A DNA stretch of 63,512 nt. Source: Rikenellaceae bacterium (lineage in GTDB: Bacteria; Bacteroidota; Bacteroidia; Bacteroidales; Rikenellaceae). The translations under genes and the position numbers were made by a program. The notes under the pieces were generated by a model. The model saw only the letters and a list, made by a program, of their open reading frames with translations, was not told where the DNA came from and did no database searches. The stretch's first letter is position 1. Every line of letters starts with the position of its first letter. Location of the stretch: assembly GCA_902363575.1 (NCBI GenBank), contig CABJAJ010000009.1, positions 1 through 63,512 of the forward strand. The letters are read 5' to 3'. Shown here in pieces: positions 47,545-57,578 of this stretch.

Positions 47545-47934
47545 TTATTTCTTGGCAGCTCCTGCCTTGGGCCGTTTGGCACCGTACTTCGAGCGGCGCT
47601 GGCGGCGTCCGTCCACACCGGCCGAGTCGAGCGCACCGCGCACCAGGTGGTAGCGCACACCGGGCAGGTCCTTCACACGACCGCCACGCACCAGCACGAT
47701 GGAGTGCTCCTGCAGGTTGTGGCCCTCTCCGGGGATATAGGCGTTGACCTCCTTGCCGTTGGTCAATCTTACACGTGCCACCTTACGCATTGCCGAATTC
47801 GGCTTCTTCGGGGTGGTGGTGTACACACGCGTGCACACGCCCCGGCGCTGAGGACACGCTGCGAGCGCAGGAGACTTGCTCTTGTCCTCCATGCGTACCC
47901 GACCGTTTCTCACTAACTGTTGAATAGTTGGCAT
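47545..47934 (-). CDS. rpsL: 30S ribosomal protein S12
   Basis: A 129-residue S12 at the decoding centre. It has [12 protein letters not shown], the streptomycin-relevant loop [16 protein letters not shown] with Lys retained and the second loop [16 protein letters not shown] with Lys, so no streptomycin-resistance change is evident. It heads the cluster, with its own promoter 65 nt upstream. Confidence 0.97.
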   Translation of the reverse strand: MPTIQQLVRNGRVRMEDKSKSPALAACPQRRGVCTRVYTTTPKKPNSAMRKVARVRLTNGKEVNAYIPGEGHNLQEHSIVLVRGGRVKDLPGVRYHLVRGALDSAGVDGRRQRRSKYGAKRPKAGAAKK

Positions 47935-48704
47935 TTTTAAACGTTTTTGTCCTTTAAATGTGAATAAATTTCAATCTCCATTGTCCAAAATGGACTGCAA
48001 AGGTAGCGATTTTTTTTGAATGGCGCTATTCTCCCGCATCTTTTTTCGCGGTTTGAGCGTGATTTTTCAAGGTTTTAGGCGGTTTGACCCTGATTTCTAA
48101 TTCTTTTTTCTTATCCAAATCACAAAATAATAAATTTCAATTATCATCAAACGATTATTATATTATTAACCAATATTTTATAGTCTTCAATCCGCCGATC
48201 AGGACGCCATCGGCTCCGTGCATGGCCCGGCGATGGCCCGACGCCAGCCGGAAGATCGGGCCGTTCTTACGGCGCGATTCGTCCGGACGCGGCGATTCCC
48301 GTATCCGATGCAAACCACCGTTGCGCATGACATCTATCCGGCGGTCGGAAAACCCCGCGACGCCTTCCCCATCCCGGACCACGATTACGTCCCCCGGCAG
48401 GTACGCTCTCCTCCCGCTCTTCACCCCGACCGAACGCTCCCGGAATGCTTCAGGACGCGTTTCTACTCTTTACCAGTGCCTCCGGCGACGGAATGTCCGG
48501 ACTGCAGACCGCAGCGTCCGGACAGGTCGTCGTACCGGGCCGCAGACACGACAGACAGATCGACCGACGGCATAAATTCCATCCCAAAAAATTGGAGCGG
48601 CGGAAAAGATTGCCGAAATTACAACTGATTTCGTAGTCGCATGATTCAAGCGAAAACGGATGCAAAAAATCCTTAATGTTTCAAAACCTTAATCTTCATC
48701 CACT
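47935..48704. other. 770 bp divergent intergenic region
   Basis: This region lies between rpsL (minus) and a lipoprotein gene (plus). It holds the rpsL promoter (47998-48005), a leader hairpin TCCATT/AATGGA near 47977-47994, then an AT-rich stretch of about 100 bp (48095-48190) and GC-rich sequence to 48660. Two weak frames (48084-48575 plus and 48158-48424 minus) have no recognisable domain. I see no clear promoter for the plus gene. Confidence 0.5.
47998..48005 (-). promoter_or_regulatory. -7 box TACCTTTG for rpsL
   Basis: Perfect TAnnTTTG on the minus strand; predicted start near 47991 and a leader of about 57 nt before rpsL. Confidence 0.75.
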
Positions 48705-51245
48705 ATGAAAGGATCTTTCCGAAAGGCCGCACAAAGGCTGAAATGCTGGGGAGGGGTTGCCCTGACAGCGCTCTTGTTAGGCGGTTGCTCGAGTGACGAT
48801 GCCGACGTCACGCCGGGCGACGGCGCCATGAACGTAACGCTCGAAACAGAGGAGGTCACCTCCGCCACGGTGCGCATCGGCCTGAACGCCGAACAGGTCG
48901 AAGCGTTTGCCTACCAACTGGTCGCCGACGGGGAACTCCCCAACGCCGCAACCATCCTGCGCGTCAATCCGCACCATACGCCCGACAACGGCCATGCGAC
49001 CCTCAACATCCAGTACCTCGAAGCCCAAACGGATTATACGCTGGCCGTTGCAGCGATCGGGGGCACCGGCGGAGAGCAAACCCTGCTCGAGACCATCGAC
49101 TTCACCACGCTTCCGCTCGATAACATACTGACCATCACTGGCATAGAGAAAAATACGCTCACGGTCCGCATCGCCTGCGGCGACAACCAATACTGGAAAT
49201 ACTCGTTCCTGCCCTACCTGAATTACCTCGACCGCAAGGCCTCCCCGTTCTGGCCTTACGACTCGCGTTTCCTGGACACCCGGGCCGAGCCCCTGAAAGG
49301 GCCGCAGACCATCGTTTTTCCGGTGGACGAATATACGCAGATTCTGCCCGGGCAGAGCTACATCCTGCTGGTCGGGGAGTGCGACGCCGAGGGAAACTTC
49401 CTTTATGAAAGGACCGGCGGTGGCGGTGGCGGCGGAGTCGATCCGTTGAGCACCCGTGCGCTTCCGGGCGACCCCTATCCCGACGACGACGTGACCTGGT
49501 CGGGATTCTTCTGCCGCCGTGTCCTTCAGGCCGAGCTGCCCGAAAAGACCGGGATGACCACCCAGGTCGATCAGGTACAGCTCACCACCCGTTCGGTGAC
49601 CTTCTTCCTCACGCCCGACGACGAAGCTTACGGCTTCGCGGCCGGCGTACTCAACGAGGAGAGCTACAAGAAATATGCGTCGATGCTCGGCGAGGAGCAG
49701 ATGCAGTATTTCACCGCCTACTCGATGCGTTTCTACACCTCCGCGGAGGAAGTGAGCTACATGGGGCTCGAGGAGGGCCAATACTATCTGCTGGTCAATA
49801 CGTTCGGGGATGAGAACGCCTATACGCAGAATTATCAGGTCATCCCGTTCCGCCGCACGATACCGACCAAAAATCCCGCACAGTTGCTCGTTACGGGAAT
49901 CGAGGCTCCGGAGGGCGAAACAGCGACGGGTCCCTACTACTGCTGGTTCAACATCAAAGCCCCCAACAAGGACGCGGTTTACGGCACCTACCTGACCATG
50001 GACTACGACAAATACCTCAACACGGTACAGTACGGCGCGACGGCCGAACAGCAGATCGCCGCCTACATCGATCAGGCGCGTTTCAAGGACGACGCAATGG
50101 CCGCCATCAACAGCGACGAGGGACTCAACCTCTGCATCAATGCCAGGGACGACACGCGATACGTGCTCATCGCGGGCGTAGCCAACGAGGAGGAGGTGCT
50201 CACGGCTACCGTCGGGATGAACCAGACCCCGCCGGCAGAGGCCGAAGCCCGCACCGAATCGAACCTGTTCAACGAGCTGCCGGGCGTCTGGACGCTCTCG
50301 GGAACGAGCGTACAGCATCAGGCGGAGACGGGCGAGTGGATCGACTACCTGCGCATCACAACCAAAACGACGCTCGCTGCGGCTCCGCCGATGGGCGACG
50401 TGCCCGCAACGCTCCCCGAAGAGGTTTACCAGGCCTATGAGAACGCCAACGTCGCCCGCACGATCGCCGACGCCTACTTCCGCGACTTCAAGCAGACGGG
50501 CGCCGCGATGGCCGACAAATACCGCGACCACAACCGGATCGTCGGCTGCGGCATGGAACTCGGCTGGGGCACGGGCTGGGGCCAGATTTGGTCCTCAAGC
50601 GCTTTCCGCACTCCGTGGAACCTCTTCTCCGCCTCGGACTACAACGGCAGCGGCAACATGGACATCTTCCGCGACTACGGGCCCAAATACTTCCTCCATG
50701 TGGCGCCGGGCGATGTGATAACCCTCCAGGCCGACTCGCGCACGGTCGGCACGGTGAGCAACTACGCCGGACAGATGCTCATCTTCGCATCGGCCAACGA
50801 GCCCGAAGCCGACGGCACCCTGCTGCTGCACGACGGCGTGGAATTTCCCGTCAGGCTCTCGGCAGACCGCTCCACGCTCACGATCGAGCCTATCGAGCAG
50901 GAGGGCAAAACCTTCTACTTCACCCTGGCCAAAGCCGGATGGGGCGACGGCAGCTACGACATTCTCTTCCGGGCCAAAGACCGACTGACCCTGACCCCGG
51001 GCTGGAGCGGCGACGACGACGGAACCATCGTCGAAAACCTGCTGCCCGAAACCGACAACGGGCAGACGGCGGCAACCCCCAGAGGCCGGCTCGAAGGCAA
51101 CCGACGCGTCACCCGCGTGATGCCGTCCCATGCCGTGAGTGCCGACTACCGCCCGCGGGCGTACAACCGCCGCACGATCGAGTACCGCGCAGACGAAGCG
51201 TTGTCGCCCGATCCCTCATCCGTTCGTTACGGCTCCGGGCGCTAA
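48705..51245 (+). CDS. large lipoprotein with Fn3-like modules (paralogue 3)
   Basis: An 846-residue lipoprotein (lipobox ALLLGGC, Cys28). The N-terminal half carries modules with the same pattern as the genes at 10684 and 12203: [14 protein letters not shown] with [30 protein letters not shown] with [13 protein letters not shown], and [19 protein letters not shown] Gly-rich run (GGGGGGG, near 235) separates modules. Residues about 530-720 form a different region rich in Trp and Gly ([14 protein letters not shown]) ending in [13 protein letters not shown], perhaps a ligand-binding or enzymatic domain I cannot name. Closed by a strong terminator at 51267. Surface location is from the lipobox. 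Confidence 0.82.
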   Translation: MKGSFRKAAQRLKCWGGVALTALLLGGCSSDDADVTPGDGAMNVTLETEEVTSATVRIGLNAEQVEAFAYQLVADGELPNAATILRVNPHHTPDNGHATLNIQYLEAQTDYTLAVAAIGGTGGEQTLLETIDFTTLPLDNILTITGIEKNTLTVRIACGDNQYWKYSFLPYLNYLDRKASPFWPYDSRFLDTRAEPLKGPQTIVFPVDEYTQILPGQSYILLVGECDAEGNFLYERTGGGGGGGVDPLSTRALPGDPYPDDDVTWSGFFCRRVLQAELPEKTGMTTQVDQVQLTTRSVTFFLTPDDEAYGFAAGVLNEESYKKYASMLGEEQMQYFTAYSMRFYTSAEEVSYMGLEEGQYYLLVNTFGDENAYTQNYQVIPFRRTIPTKNPAQLLVTGIEAPEGETATGPYYCWFNIKAPNKDAVYGTYLTMDYDKYLNTVQYGATAEQQIAAYIDQARFKDDAMAAINSDEGLNLCINARDDTRYVLIAGVANEEEVLTATVGMNQTPPAEAEARTESNLFNELPGVWTLSGTSVQHQAETGEWIDYLRITTKTTLAAAPPMGDVPATLPEEVYQAYENANVARTIADAYFRDFKQTGAAMADKYRDHNRIVGCGMELGWGTGWGQIWSSSAFRTPWNLFSASDYNGSGNMDIFRDYGPKYFLHVAPGDVITLQADSRTVGTVSNYAGQMLIFASANEPEADGTLLLHDGVEFPVRLSADRSTLTIEPIEQEGKTFYFTLAKAGWGDGSYDILFRAKDRLTLTPGWSGDDDGTIVENLLPETDNGQTAATPRGRLEGNRRVTRVMPSHAVSADYRPRAYNRRTIEYRADEALSPDPSSVRYGSGR

Positions 51246-51266
51246 CCTCTCACCGGACGATTCACG

Positions 51267-51300
51267 AATTCCGGCGGCCGAACAGCCGCCGGAATTTTAT
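51267..51300 (+). terminator. terminator of lipoprotein gene
   Basis: A perfect 12 bp stem (51267-51278 with 51285-51296), 6 nt loop, then TTATTG. Confidence 0.82.
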
Positions 51301-51377
51301 TGTCCCCGACGCATGGCCATCCCGAGCCGCAGCCCGAAAATTACCGGGACGCCTGCATCAGTACCGCGAATTTTTCG

Positions 51378-51385
51378 TAATTTTG
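51378..51385 (+). promoter_or_regulatory. -7 box TAATTTTG for leuS
   Basis: Perfect TAnnTTTG; predicted start near 51392, about 18 nt before the leuS ATG. No clear -33 TTTG. Confidence 0.65.
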
Positions 51386-51409
51386 TCGCTCCATGCAATC
51401 CCAACCGTT

Positions 51410-54166
51410 ATGGAATACGACTTCAAAGAGATAGAGTCCCGCTGGCAGCGCCATTGGCGCGAGCGGGGAACTTACCGGGTAGCGGTCGATCCGTCCCGCC
51501 CGAAATACTACGTGCTCGACATGTTCCCCTACCCTTCGGGCGCAGGGCTGCACGTGGGGCACCCGCTCGGCTATATCGCCTCGGACATCTACTCGCGCTA
51601 CAAAAGGCAGTGCGGATACAACGTCCTGCACCCGATGGGTTTCGACGCTTTCGGCCTGCCCGCCGAACAGTATGCCATCCAGACGGGCCAGCATCCGGCC
51701 GTCACCACCGAGCAGAACATCGCCCGCTACCGCGAGCAGCTCGACAAGATCGGCTTCTCCTATGACTGGGACCGCGAAGTGCGCACCTGCGACCCGGCTT
51801 ACTACAAATGGACGCAATGGGCATTCCTGCGCATGTTCGGCCACTATTACGACAACACGTTGCAGCAGGCCCGCCCCGTCGAGGAGCTCGTCGCCCGGTT
51901 CGCCCGCTCCGGCACCGAAGGAATCGACGCGGCCTGCACGACGCAGATGCGCTTTACGGCCGACGAGTGGAACGACTGGACGGAACAACGCCGCGAGCAG
52001 GTGCTCCAGAATTACCGGCTCGCATTCCGCGCCGACACGATGGTCAACTGGTGCCCGCAACTGGGTACGGTGCTGGCCAACGACGAGGTGAAGGAGGGGC
52101 TCTCCGTGCGCGGGGGCTACCCCGTCGAACAGCGTCGCATGAAACAATGGCTTCTGCGCGTGACGGCCTATGCCCAGCGGATGCTCGACGGTCTCGACCG
52201 CCTCGCCTGGAGCGAGTCGCTCAAGGAGATTCAGCGCAACTGGATCGGCCGCTCGGAGGGTGCGCAGGTCTTTTTCCCGATCCAAGGGCGGGACGAAAAA
52301 CTTGAAATCTTCACCACCCGTCCCGATACGATCTTCGGGGTCACATTCATGGTCATCGCCCCCGAACACGAGTGGCTCGGGCAGCTGACCGCGCCCGAAA
52401 ACCGGGCTGCCGTCGAAGCCTATGTCGAGCAGACCAAACGCCGCTCCGAACGCGAGCGCATCGCGGAAACCAAACGGGTGAGCGGCGTGGCGACAGGGGC
52501 TTTCGCCGTCAATCCCTTCACCGGAAAAGCCATCCCGATCTACGTGTCGGACTATGTGCTGGCGGGTTACGGCACGGGAGCCATCATGGCCGTGCCGGCG
52601 CACGACGCGCGCGACTACGCCTTCGCCCGCCATTTCGGACTGGAAATCGTGCCTGTGGTCGAGGGGGGCGACATCACGGAAGCCTCCTACGACGCCAAGA
52701 CAGGCAGGCTCATCAACTCGGACTTCCTCGACGGCCTCGACGTGAAAGAGGCGATCCCCCGCATGCTGGCCGAAATCGAGCGTCGCCGGTTGGGTCGCCG
52801 ACTGGTCAATTACCGGCTGCGGGACGCCATCTTCTCGCGCCAGCGCTACTGGGGCGAGCCTTTCCCCATCTATTACCGGGACGACATCGCCCGTCCGCTG
52901 GACGACGACCGCCTGCCACTGGAGCTCCCTCCCGTCGAGAACTTCGGCCCCACCGAGCAGGGCGAACCCCCGCTGGCGCGGGTGAAAAACTGGGCGACCC
53001 CGGAAGGGTGGCCCTACGAACTCTCGACCATGCCCGGTTTCGCCGGCTCGTCGGCCTACTACCTGCGCTACATGGATCCGCACAACGACCGGGCGCTGGT
53101 GGGACGCGAGGCCGACGCCTACTGGCGCAACGTCGATCTTTACGTCGGGGGCATCGAGCACGCCACCGGCCACCTGATGTACTCGCGCTTCTGGAATATG
53201 TTCCTCTACGACCTGGGCGTGGTCTGCGAGCAGGAGCCGTTCCTCAAGCTGGTGAATCAGGGGATGATCCAGGGACGCTCGAATTTCGTCTATCGCGTGG
53301 TCGGCACCAACCGGTTCGTTTCGGCCGGACTGAAGGAGGGATACCGGACCCAGGAGATTCACGTCGATGTGAACATGGTGCGCAACGACCTGCTCGATCT
53401 GGAGGCTTTCCGCGCCTGGCGCCCCGAATTCCGCGATGCGGAGTTCATCCTCGAAGAGGGGAAGTACGTCTGCGGCTGGGCCATCGAGAAGATGTCCAAG
53501 TCGATGTACAACGTGGTCAATCCCGACCGCATCGTCGAGCGGTACGGCGCCGACACGCTGCGCATGTACGAAATGTTCCTCGGCCCCATCGAACAGTCGA
53601 AGCCCTGGGACACCAACGGCATCGACGGCGTGCACAAGTTCCTGCGCCGCTTCTGGCGGCTCTTCTTCGACCGGGAGGGCAATTTCGCCGTCAGCGCGGA
53701 GCCGGCCACGGAAAAAGAGCTCAAAACCCTGCATAAGACCATCAGAAAGGTGCGGGAGGATATCAAAAACTTCTCGTTCAACACCTCGGTCGCGGCCTTC
53801 ATGATCTGCCTCAACGAGCTGGGCGAGTGCAACAAACGCGACGTGCTGGAGCCTCTCACGGCCCTGCTCGCGCCCTTCGCCCCGCATGTGGCCGAGGAGC
53901 TGTGGCACCGGCTCGGCCACACCGAGACGGTCTGCGACGCCCCCTTCCCGCAATACGAGGAGCGATACCTGGTCGAAAGCGCATTCGAATACCCGGTTTC
54001 CGTGAACGGCAAACTGCGTTTCAGAAAGCAGTATCCGCTCGACATGACGCCGGCCGCAATCCAGTCCGACATCGTGCAGAGTCCCGAGGCCCTCAGGTGG
54101 CTCGACGGCAAAGCGCCCAAAAAAGTCATCGTCGTGCCGGGCAAGATCATCAACATCGTGGTCTGA
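51410..54166 (+). CDS. leuS: leucine--tRNA ligase
   Basis: A 918-residue class I leucyl-tRNA synthetase. The HIGH-type signature is HVGHPLG in the N-terminal Rossmann domain (near residue 49), the CP1 editing insertion spans about residues 220-420, and the KMSKS loop appears as EKMSKSMYN (near residue 700). A C-terminal anticodon-recognition region with [12 protein letters not shown] is typical. The long upstream frame is not coding; ATG 51410 is 25 nt after a -7 box. It is separated from prfA by a hairpin. Confidence 0.97.
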   Translation: MEYDFKEIESRWQRHWRERGTYRVAVDPSRPKYYVLDMFPYPSGAGLHVGHPLGYIASDIYSRYKRQCGYNVLHPMGFDAFGLPAEQYAIQTGQHPAVTTEQNIARYREQLDKIGFSYDWDREVRTCDPAYYKWTQWAFLRMFGHYYDNTLQQARPVEELVARFARSGTEGIDAACTTQMRFTADEWNDWTEQRREQVLQNYRLAFRADTMVNWCPQLGTVLANDEVKEGLSVRGGYPVEQRRMKQWLLRVTAYAQRMLDGLDRLAWSESLKEIQRNWIGRSEGAQVFFPIQGRDEKLEIFTTRPDTIFGVTFMVIAPEHEWLGQLTAPENRAAVEAYVEQTKRRSERERIAETKRVSGVATGAFAVNPFTGKAIPIYVSDYVLAGYGTGAIMAVPAHDARDYAFARHFGLEIVPVVEGGDITEASYDAKTGRLINSDFLDGLDVKEAIPRMLAEIERRRLGRRLVNYRLRDAIFSRQRYWGEPFPIYYRDDIARPLDDDRLPLELPPVENFGPTEQGEPPLARVKNWATPEGWPYELSTMPGFAGSSAYYLRYMDPHNDRALVGREADAYWRNVDLYVGGIEHATGHLMYSRFWNMFLYDLGVVCEQEPFLKLVNQGMIQGRSNFVYRVVGTNRFVSAGLKEGYRTQEIHVDVNMVRNDLLDLEAFRAWRPEFRDAEFILEEGKYVCGWAIEKMSKSMYNVVNPDRIVERYGADTLRMYEMFLGPIEQSKPWDTNGIDGVHKFLRRFWRLFFDREGNFAVSAEPATEKELKTLHKTIRKVREDIKNFSFNTSVAAFMICLNELGECNKRDVLEPLTALLAPFAPHVAEELWHRLGHTETVCDAPFPQYEERYLVESAFEYPVSVNGKLRFRKQYPLDMTPAAIQSDIVQSPEALRWLDGKAPKKVIVVPGKIINIVV

Positions 54167-54187
54167 CGGCGCTTGCACGTCCCACGA

Positions 54188-54223
54188 CCGGGGGCCTCGC
54201 TCTGGAAGCGAGGCCCCCGGTTT
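54188..54223 (+). terminator. probable terminator after leuS
   Basis: A perfect 13 bp stem (54188-54200 with 54208-54220) with a 7 nt loop. Only three T follow, so efficiency is uncertain. Confidence 0.6.
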
Positions 54224-54291
54224 GCATCGGTCGGAAGGAACCGATCCGCCATCCGCTGCCGACGCTTCTCCGACGGCGGGCGGGCAGGTGA

Positions 54292-54323
54292 TTTGTTCAA
54301 TCCCGCGAATTTATCTATCTTTG
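54292..54323 (+). promoter_or_regulatory. promoter TTTG-N20-TATCTTTG for prfA
   Basis: -33 TTTG at 54292-54295 and -7 TATCTTTG at 54316-54323 with 20 nt spacing; predicted start near 54330, 13 nt before the ATG. Confidence 0.8.
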
Positions 54324-54342
54324 CCCCGTTAAACCGACCGAT

Positions 54343-55428
54343 ATGGCAGACAACTCGATACTCACCCGCCTCGACGGACTGAAGCTCAAATACGAGGAGA
54401 CCGGGCAGAAACTCACCGACCCCGAAGTGATCGCCGACGTGAAAACTTTCGTGCAGCTCAACAAGGAGTACAAGGAGCTCGAACCGATCGTCGAAACCTC
54501 GGAGCGCTACCGCACGGCCCTGGCCAACCTTTCGGAAGCGAAAGACGTGTACGCCAACGACCGCGATGAAGAGATGCGGGAGATGGCGCGCGGCGAGATC
54601 GCGGCGCTGGAGCCCGCCATCGCCCGGATGGAGGAGGAGATCAAGCTGCTGCTGATCCCCAAAGACCCCCAGGACGACAAGAACGCCATCGTCGAAATCC
54701 GGGGCGGAACGGGGGGCGACGAAGCCGCAATCTTCGCGGGCGACCTGCTGCGCATGTACACGAAATACATCGAATCGAAAGGGTGGCGTTACGAAATCAC
54801 CTCTTTCTCGGACGGCACGGCCGGGGGCTATAAGGAGGTGGTGATGAAGGTCACGGGACAGAGCGTTTACGGCACGCTCAAATACGAATCGGGCGTGCAC
54901 CGCGTGCAGCGCGTGCCCCAGACCGAAACGCAGGGCCGCGTCCACACCTCGGCCGCTTCGGTGGCCGTGCTCCCCGAAGCCGAGGAGTTCGACGTGGAGA
55001 TTTCGATGAACGACATCCGCAAGGACATCTTCTGCGCATCGGGCCCCGGCGGGCAGTCGGTCAATACGACCTACTCGGCCATCCGCCTCACGCACATCCC
55101 CACGGGCATCGTCGTCCAGTGCCAGGACCAGAAATCCCAGCTCAAGAACTTCGACAAGGCCTTCGAGGAGCTGCGCACGCGCATCTTCAACCTCGAATAC
55201 TCGAAATACCTCGACCAGATCGCCTCCAAGCGCAAGACGATGGTCTCGACCGGCGACCGCTCGGCCAAGATCCGCACCTACAACTACCCGCAGGGGCGCA
55301 TCACCGACCACCGAATCAACTACACGATCTACAACCTGGCGGCTTTCATGGACGGCGACATTCAGGACTGTATCGACCACCTGATCGTCGCCGAAAACGC
55401 CGAGCGGCTCAAGGAGAGCGAACTGTAA
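54343..55428 (+). CDS. prfA: peptide chain release factor 1
   Basis: A 361-residue class I release factor reading UAA and UAG. The catalytic GGQ is in SGPGGQSVNT (near residue 236), contacting the peptidyl transferase centre. The stop-codon-recognising tripeptide of RF1 occurs as PQT in RVPQTETQGR (PxT, the RF1 type, rather than SPF of RF2). The Gly of GGQ would be PrmC-methylated. Length normal. It has its own promoter. Confidence 0.96.
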   Translation: MADNSILTRLDGLKLKYEETGQKLTDPEVIADVKTFVQLNKEYKELEPIVETSERYRTALANLSEAKDVYANDRDEEMREMARGEIAALEPAIARMEEEIKLLLIPKDPQDDKNAIVEIRGGTGGDEAAIFAGDLLRMYTKYIESKGWRYEITSFSDGTAGGYKEVVMKVTGQSVYGTLKYESGVHRVQRVPQTETQGRVHTSAASVAVLPEAEEFDVEISMNDIRKDIFCASGPGGQSVNTTYSAIRLTHIPTGIVVQCQDQKSQLKNFDKAFEELRTRIFNLEYSKYLDQIASKRKTMVSTGDRSAKIRTYNYPQGRITDHRINYTIYNLAAFMDGDIQDCIDHLIVAENAERLKESEL

Positions 55429-55537
55429 GCGCAGCCCGGACAAGCACTGCCGACACGGCCATGCACGCCAAGACGACCCGATCGCGCCCACGTCGGATCG
55501 GGAGGTTATGCACGACCCCGCAACTTCCGCTCCGACA

Positions 55538-55864
55538 ATGACAAAACCACGGTACGACAAGCAGGAGTTCGACCTCGAGGTATATGACGTGGTCGGCCAG
55601 ATTCCGCCGGGGAAAGTGCTCTCCTATGGCCGGATCGCCCATCTGATCGGAATGCCGGGCCACGCCCGCCGCGTGGGGAGGGCCATGGCTTCGGCCCCTC
55701 CCGAACGCAATCTGCCCTGCCACCGGGTCGTCCTAAGCGACGGAGGTCTCGTCCCCTGCTGGCCTGCGCAGCGCACGCTGCTCGAAAAGGAAGGGGTGAC
55801 ATTCCGGCGAAGCGGACACGTCGATCTCGAACGGTGCGGCTGGGAAATCCCGGCCGAGGCGTAG
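55538..55864 (+). CDS. MGMT-family DNA-binding domain protein
   Basis: A 108-residue protein matching the C-terminal DNA-binding and catalytic half of O6-alkylguanine-DNA alkyltransferases: VVGQIPPGKVLSYGRIA (helix-turn-helix arm) and the active-site PCHRVV with Cys retained (near residue 61). It lacks the N-terminal Ada-like domain. Alkyltransferase-like (ATL) proteins replace this Cys with Trp; here it is Cys, so direct methyl transfer is possible. ATG 55538 fits family N-termini, but a GGAGG lies just before an in-frame ATG at 55508. About 74-110 nt after prfA. Confidence 0.85.
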   Translation: MTKPRYDKQEFDLEVYDVVGQIPPGKVLSYGRIAHLIGMPGHARRVGRAMASAPPERNLPCHRVVLSDGGLVPCWPAQRTLLEKEGVTFRRSGHVDLERCGWEIPAEA

Positions 55865-56045
55865 TACGGGCCGGGGAACATATACCCCAAGCCCCAAGGC
55901 AATGTAATCAGGCGAACAGAGACCTCCCCGCAGCGCGGTCGTCGCCCCCGCCGGAAGCCCATCGTTCTCGAAGCCTCGGCCGAAGAAGAGCGCCCGAATT
56001 TGCCATCTCCGGACGGCAGCAGCCCCGCGCAGCCATTTCGGGCAA

Positions 56046-56053
56046 TATTTTTG
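56046..56053 (+). promoter_or_regulatory. -7 box TATTTTTG
   Basis: Perfect TAnnTTTG; predicted start near 56060, 30 nt before the secreted protein ATG at 56090. Confidence 0.65.
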
Positions 56054-56089
56054 CGCAACGTCACGTTCTGTTCAACAAGGCATGAAGCG

Positions 56090-56650
56090 ATGAAACTCCG
56101 AATACTCCTTCCCGCGCTGCTTATCCTGGCGGCTCATACCCCGACGGCGACCGGTCAGACCCAGAAACCGCTCTACATCGTCAATGGCATCCCTTGCCAG
56201 GAGATCCAAACCATCCCGCCCGACGACATCGAATCCGTGGAGGAGCTTCCCGCAGACGAACAGACCATCCGCATCTACGGTCAGGAGGCCTCCAACGGGG
56301 TGATCGTCGTCCGTCTCCGTTACGACACCCCCGCCCGCTTCGGCGACGGGAGCGAGCTTTTCGCCGACTACATCGCCCGGCAGGTCCGCTGGGACGAGAA
56401 CGAACCCACGGCCCGCGTCGTGCTCCGCTATCGCATCCTGCCCGACGGCGGCACGGAGGTCACCGAGGAGCTCGAATCGACCGACAGCCGCCTCAGACGC
56501 CGCATCCTCAAGGCCATGGCCGAAGCGCCCCGCTGGACGCCGGCCACCCGGGACGGACGGCCGATCGGCAGCGAGGGGGTATTGCGCATCCAGCTCCCCG
56601 CGGGCCGCGAAATGCCCCGCCCCGTGGAGCTGGTCATCCGCGGGAGATGA
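56090..56650 (+). CDS. secreted protein with TonB-plug-like and TonB-C-like regions
   Basis: A 186-residue protein with a signal peptide (about residues 1-23, ending TATGQ). Residues about 26-77 resemble the SusC-type plug signature (LYIVNGIPC, PPDDIESVEEL, IRIYGQEASNGVIVV) but lack the following beta-barrel. Residues about 105-170 resemble a TonB C-terminal domain (VVLRYRILPDGG, LRRRILKAMAEAPRWTPAT, DGRPIG). A plug fragment joined to a TonB-C-like module in so short a protein is unusual; it could be a periplasmic partner of a TonB system. Family assignment is by pattern only. Confidence 0.72.
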   Translation: MKLRILLPALLILAAHTPTATGQTQKPLYIVNGIPCQEIQTIPPDDIESVEELPADEQTIRIYGQEASNGVIVVRLRYDTPARFGDGSELFADYIARQVRWDENEPTARVVLRYRILPDGGTEVTEELESTDSRLRRRILKAMAEAPRWTPATRDGRPIGSEGVLRIQLPAGREMPRPVELVIRGR

Positions 56651-56857
56651 TCCCGCCGGTTCCGGCATCCGACAGCATCCTGCGATCCTGCATTTTCGGT
56701 CGCCATTCCCTTAAACCCGCCTCTACCGCAAAAGCCGCACGAATATTCCGGTACGGATAAGGGCCACCTGCGTGAGCGGCCCGAACTGCCGTTACAGACA
56801 GCGTGCGCAAGACCTCATTTTTTCGGTGCAAAGCGCTTACGATTAAAAAATTATCCG

Positions 56858-56865
56858 TATATTTG
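56858..56865 (+). promoter_or_regulatory. -7 box TATATTTG
   Basis: Perfect TAnnTTTG; predicted start near 56872, about 52 nt before the lipoprotein ATG. Confidence 0.65.
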
Positions 56866-56923
56866 ACAGGCTGCGAATCTCTTGCTGACAGAATCATTCA
56901 TGTTCCATTAAATTCTACCAGCT

Positions 56924-57424
56924 ATGAAAAACTGCTCTTTCCTCCTGCTCGCATTCGTCATCCTGGCGAGCGCTTCGTGCTCCGGCACGGATGAAACGGT
57001 GCTGCCCGTTCAGGTCGACCACGGGACGCGCACGGAAGACCAAAGCCGCCTTGTCCCCTATGTGAATGGGCGAATCGAGTCCGTCAAGGCATCGATTTCG
57101 CCTTATAAGGGAGTCTTCACCGTAACCGTCTTCAACAACACGGTGGGCTATCCCCTCCGTCCGAAAAGCCTCGGCCTGACGATTACCGACCCCACGACCG
57201 GGGAGATCCGTTACGAATACACGCAAGACATCGATGGCAGCTTAAGCATCCCTTCCGGCAAAACAGCCTCCTATCAAAGATCGCCCTTTTTTTACAACAT
57301 GCTGGTCGCCGGACGAACTTACGATGTGACGGCGACTTTTACCTATCATGTCTCGATTACCGAAGATTATCCGTTAGGCATCCTTTCCAAAACCGTCAGC
57401 GCCACGGTGCCTCTCCAACTGTGA
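56924..57424 (+). CDS. hypothetical lipoprotein
   Basis: A 166-residue lipoprotein (lipobox ASASC, Cys19). The mature part is beta-strand-rich with FTVTVFNNTVGYPLRPKSLGLTI and ends in VSATVPLQL; it resembles a single Ig-like or C2-like sandwich. No named family recognised. It has its own promoter; a 9 bp hairpin without T run (57443-57470) follows. Role unknown. Confidence 0.78.
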   Translation: MKNCSFLLLAFVILASASCSGTDETVLPVQVDHGTRTEDQSRLVPYVNGRIESVKASISPYKGVFTVTVFNNTVGYPLRPKSLGLTITDPTTGEIRYEYTQDIDGSLSIPSGKTASYQRSPFFYNMLVAGRTYDVTATFTYHVSITEDYPLGILSKTVSATVPLQL

Positions 57425-57442
57425 AGCGTCTTTTGCCGAATC

Positions 57443-57470
57443 CGATGCCCCGGAGTGTTCTGGGGCATCG
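57443..57470 (+). terminator. weak hairpin after lipoprotein gene
   Basis: A perfect 9 bp stem (57443-57451 with 57462-57470) with a 10 nt loop but no T run, so termination is uncertain. Confidence 0.4.
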
Positions 57471-57566
57471 TGCGTTCAGGTTAGGCGCCTGAAGGTCGGC
57501 AGCCCCTCTGCCCGATGCAGCGGCTTGTCCGGAGGTTCGGAGGGCGCACTTTCCCGAAATAAATCC

Positions 57567-57574
57567 TATCTTTG
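57567..57574 (+). promoter_or_regulatory. -7 box TATCTTTG directly before xseA
   Basis: Perfect box whose last base is 5 nt before the xseA ATG at 57579. The expected transcription start falls on or next to the ATG, suggesting a leaderless message. Confidence 0.65.
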
Positions 57575-57578
57575 CATC

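Noticed and set aside
48084..48575. 163-codon plus-strand frame in the rpsL-lipoprotein intergenic region
   Set aside because: Low-complexity Arg/Thr/Ser-rich translation and an AT-rich start region; not convincing.
50588..51409. Upstream extension of the leuS frame
   Set aside because: It overlaps the lipoprotein gene and its terminator in another frame; LeuRS similarity begins at 51410.
51341..54178. 945-codon minus-strand frame opposite leuS
   Set aside because: It mirrors leuS exactly and has no independent start signal or domain.
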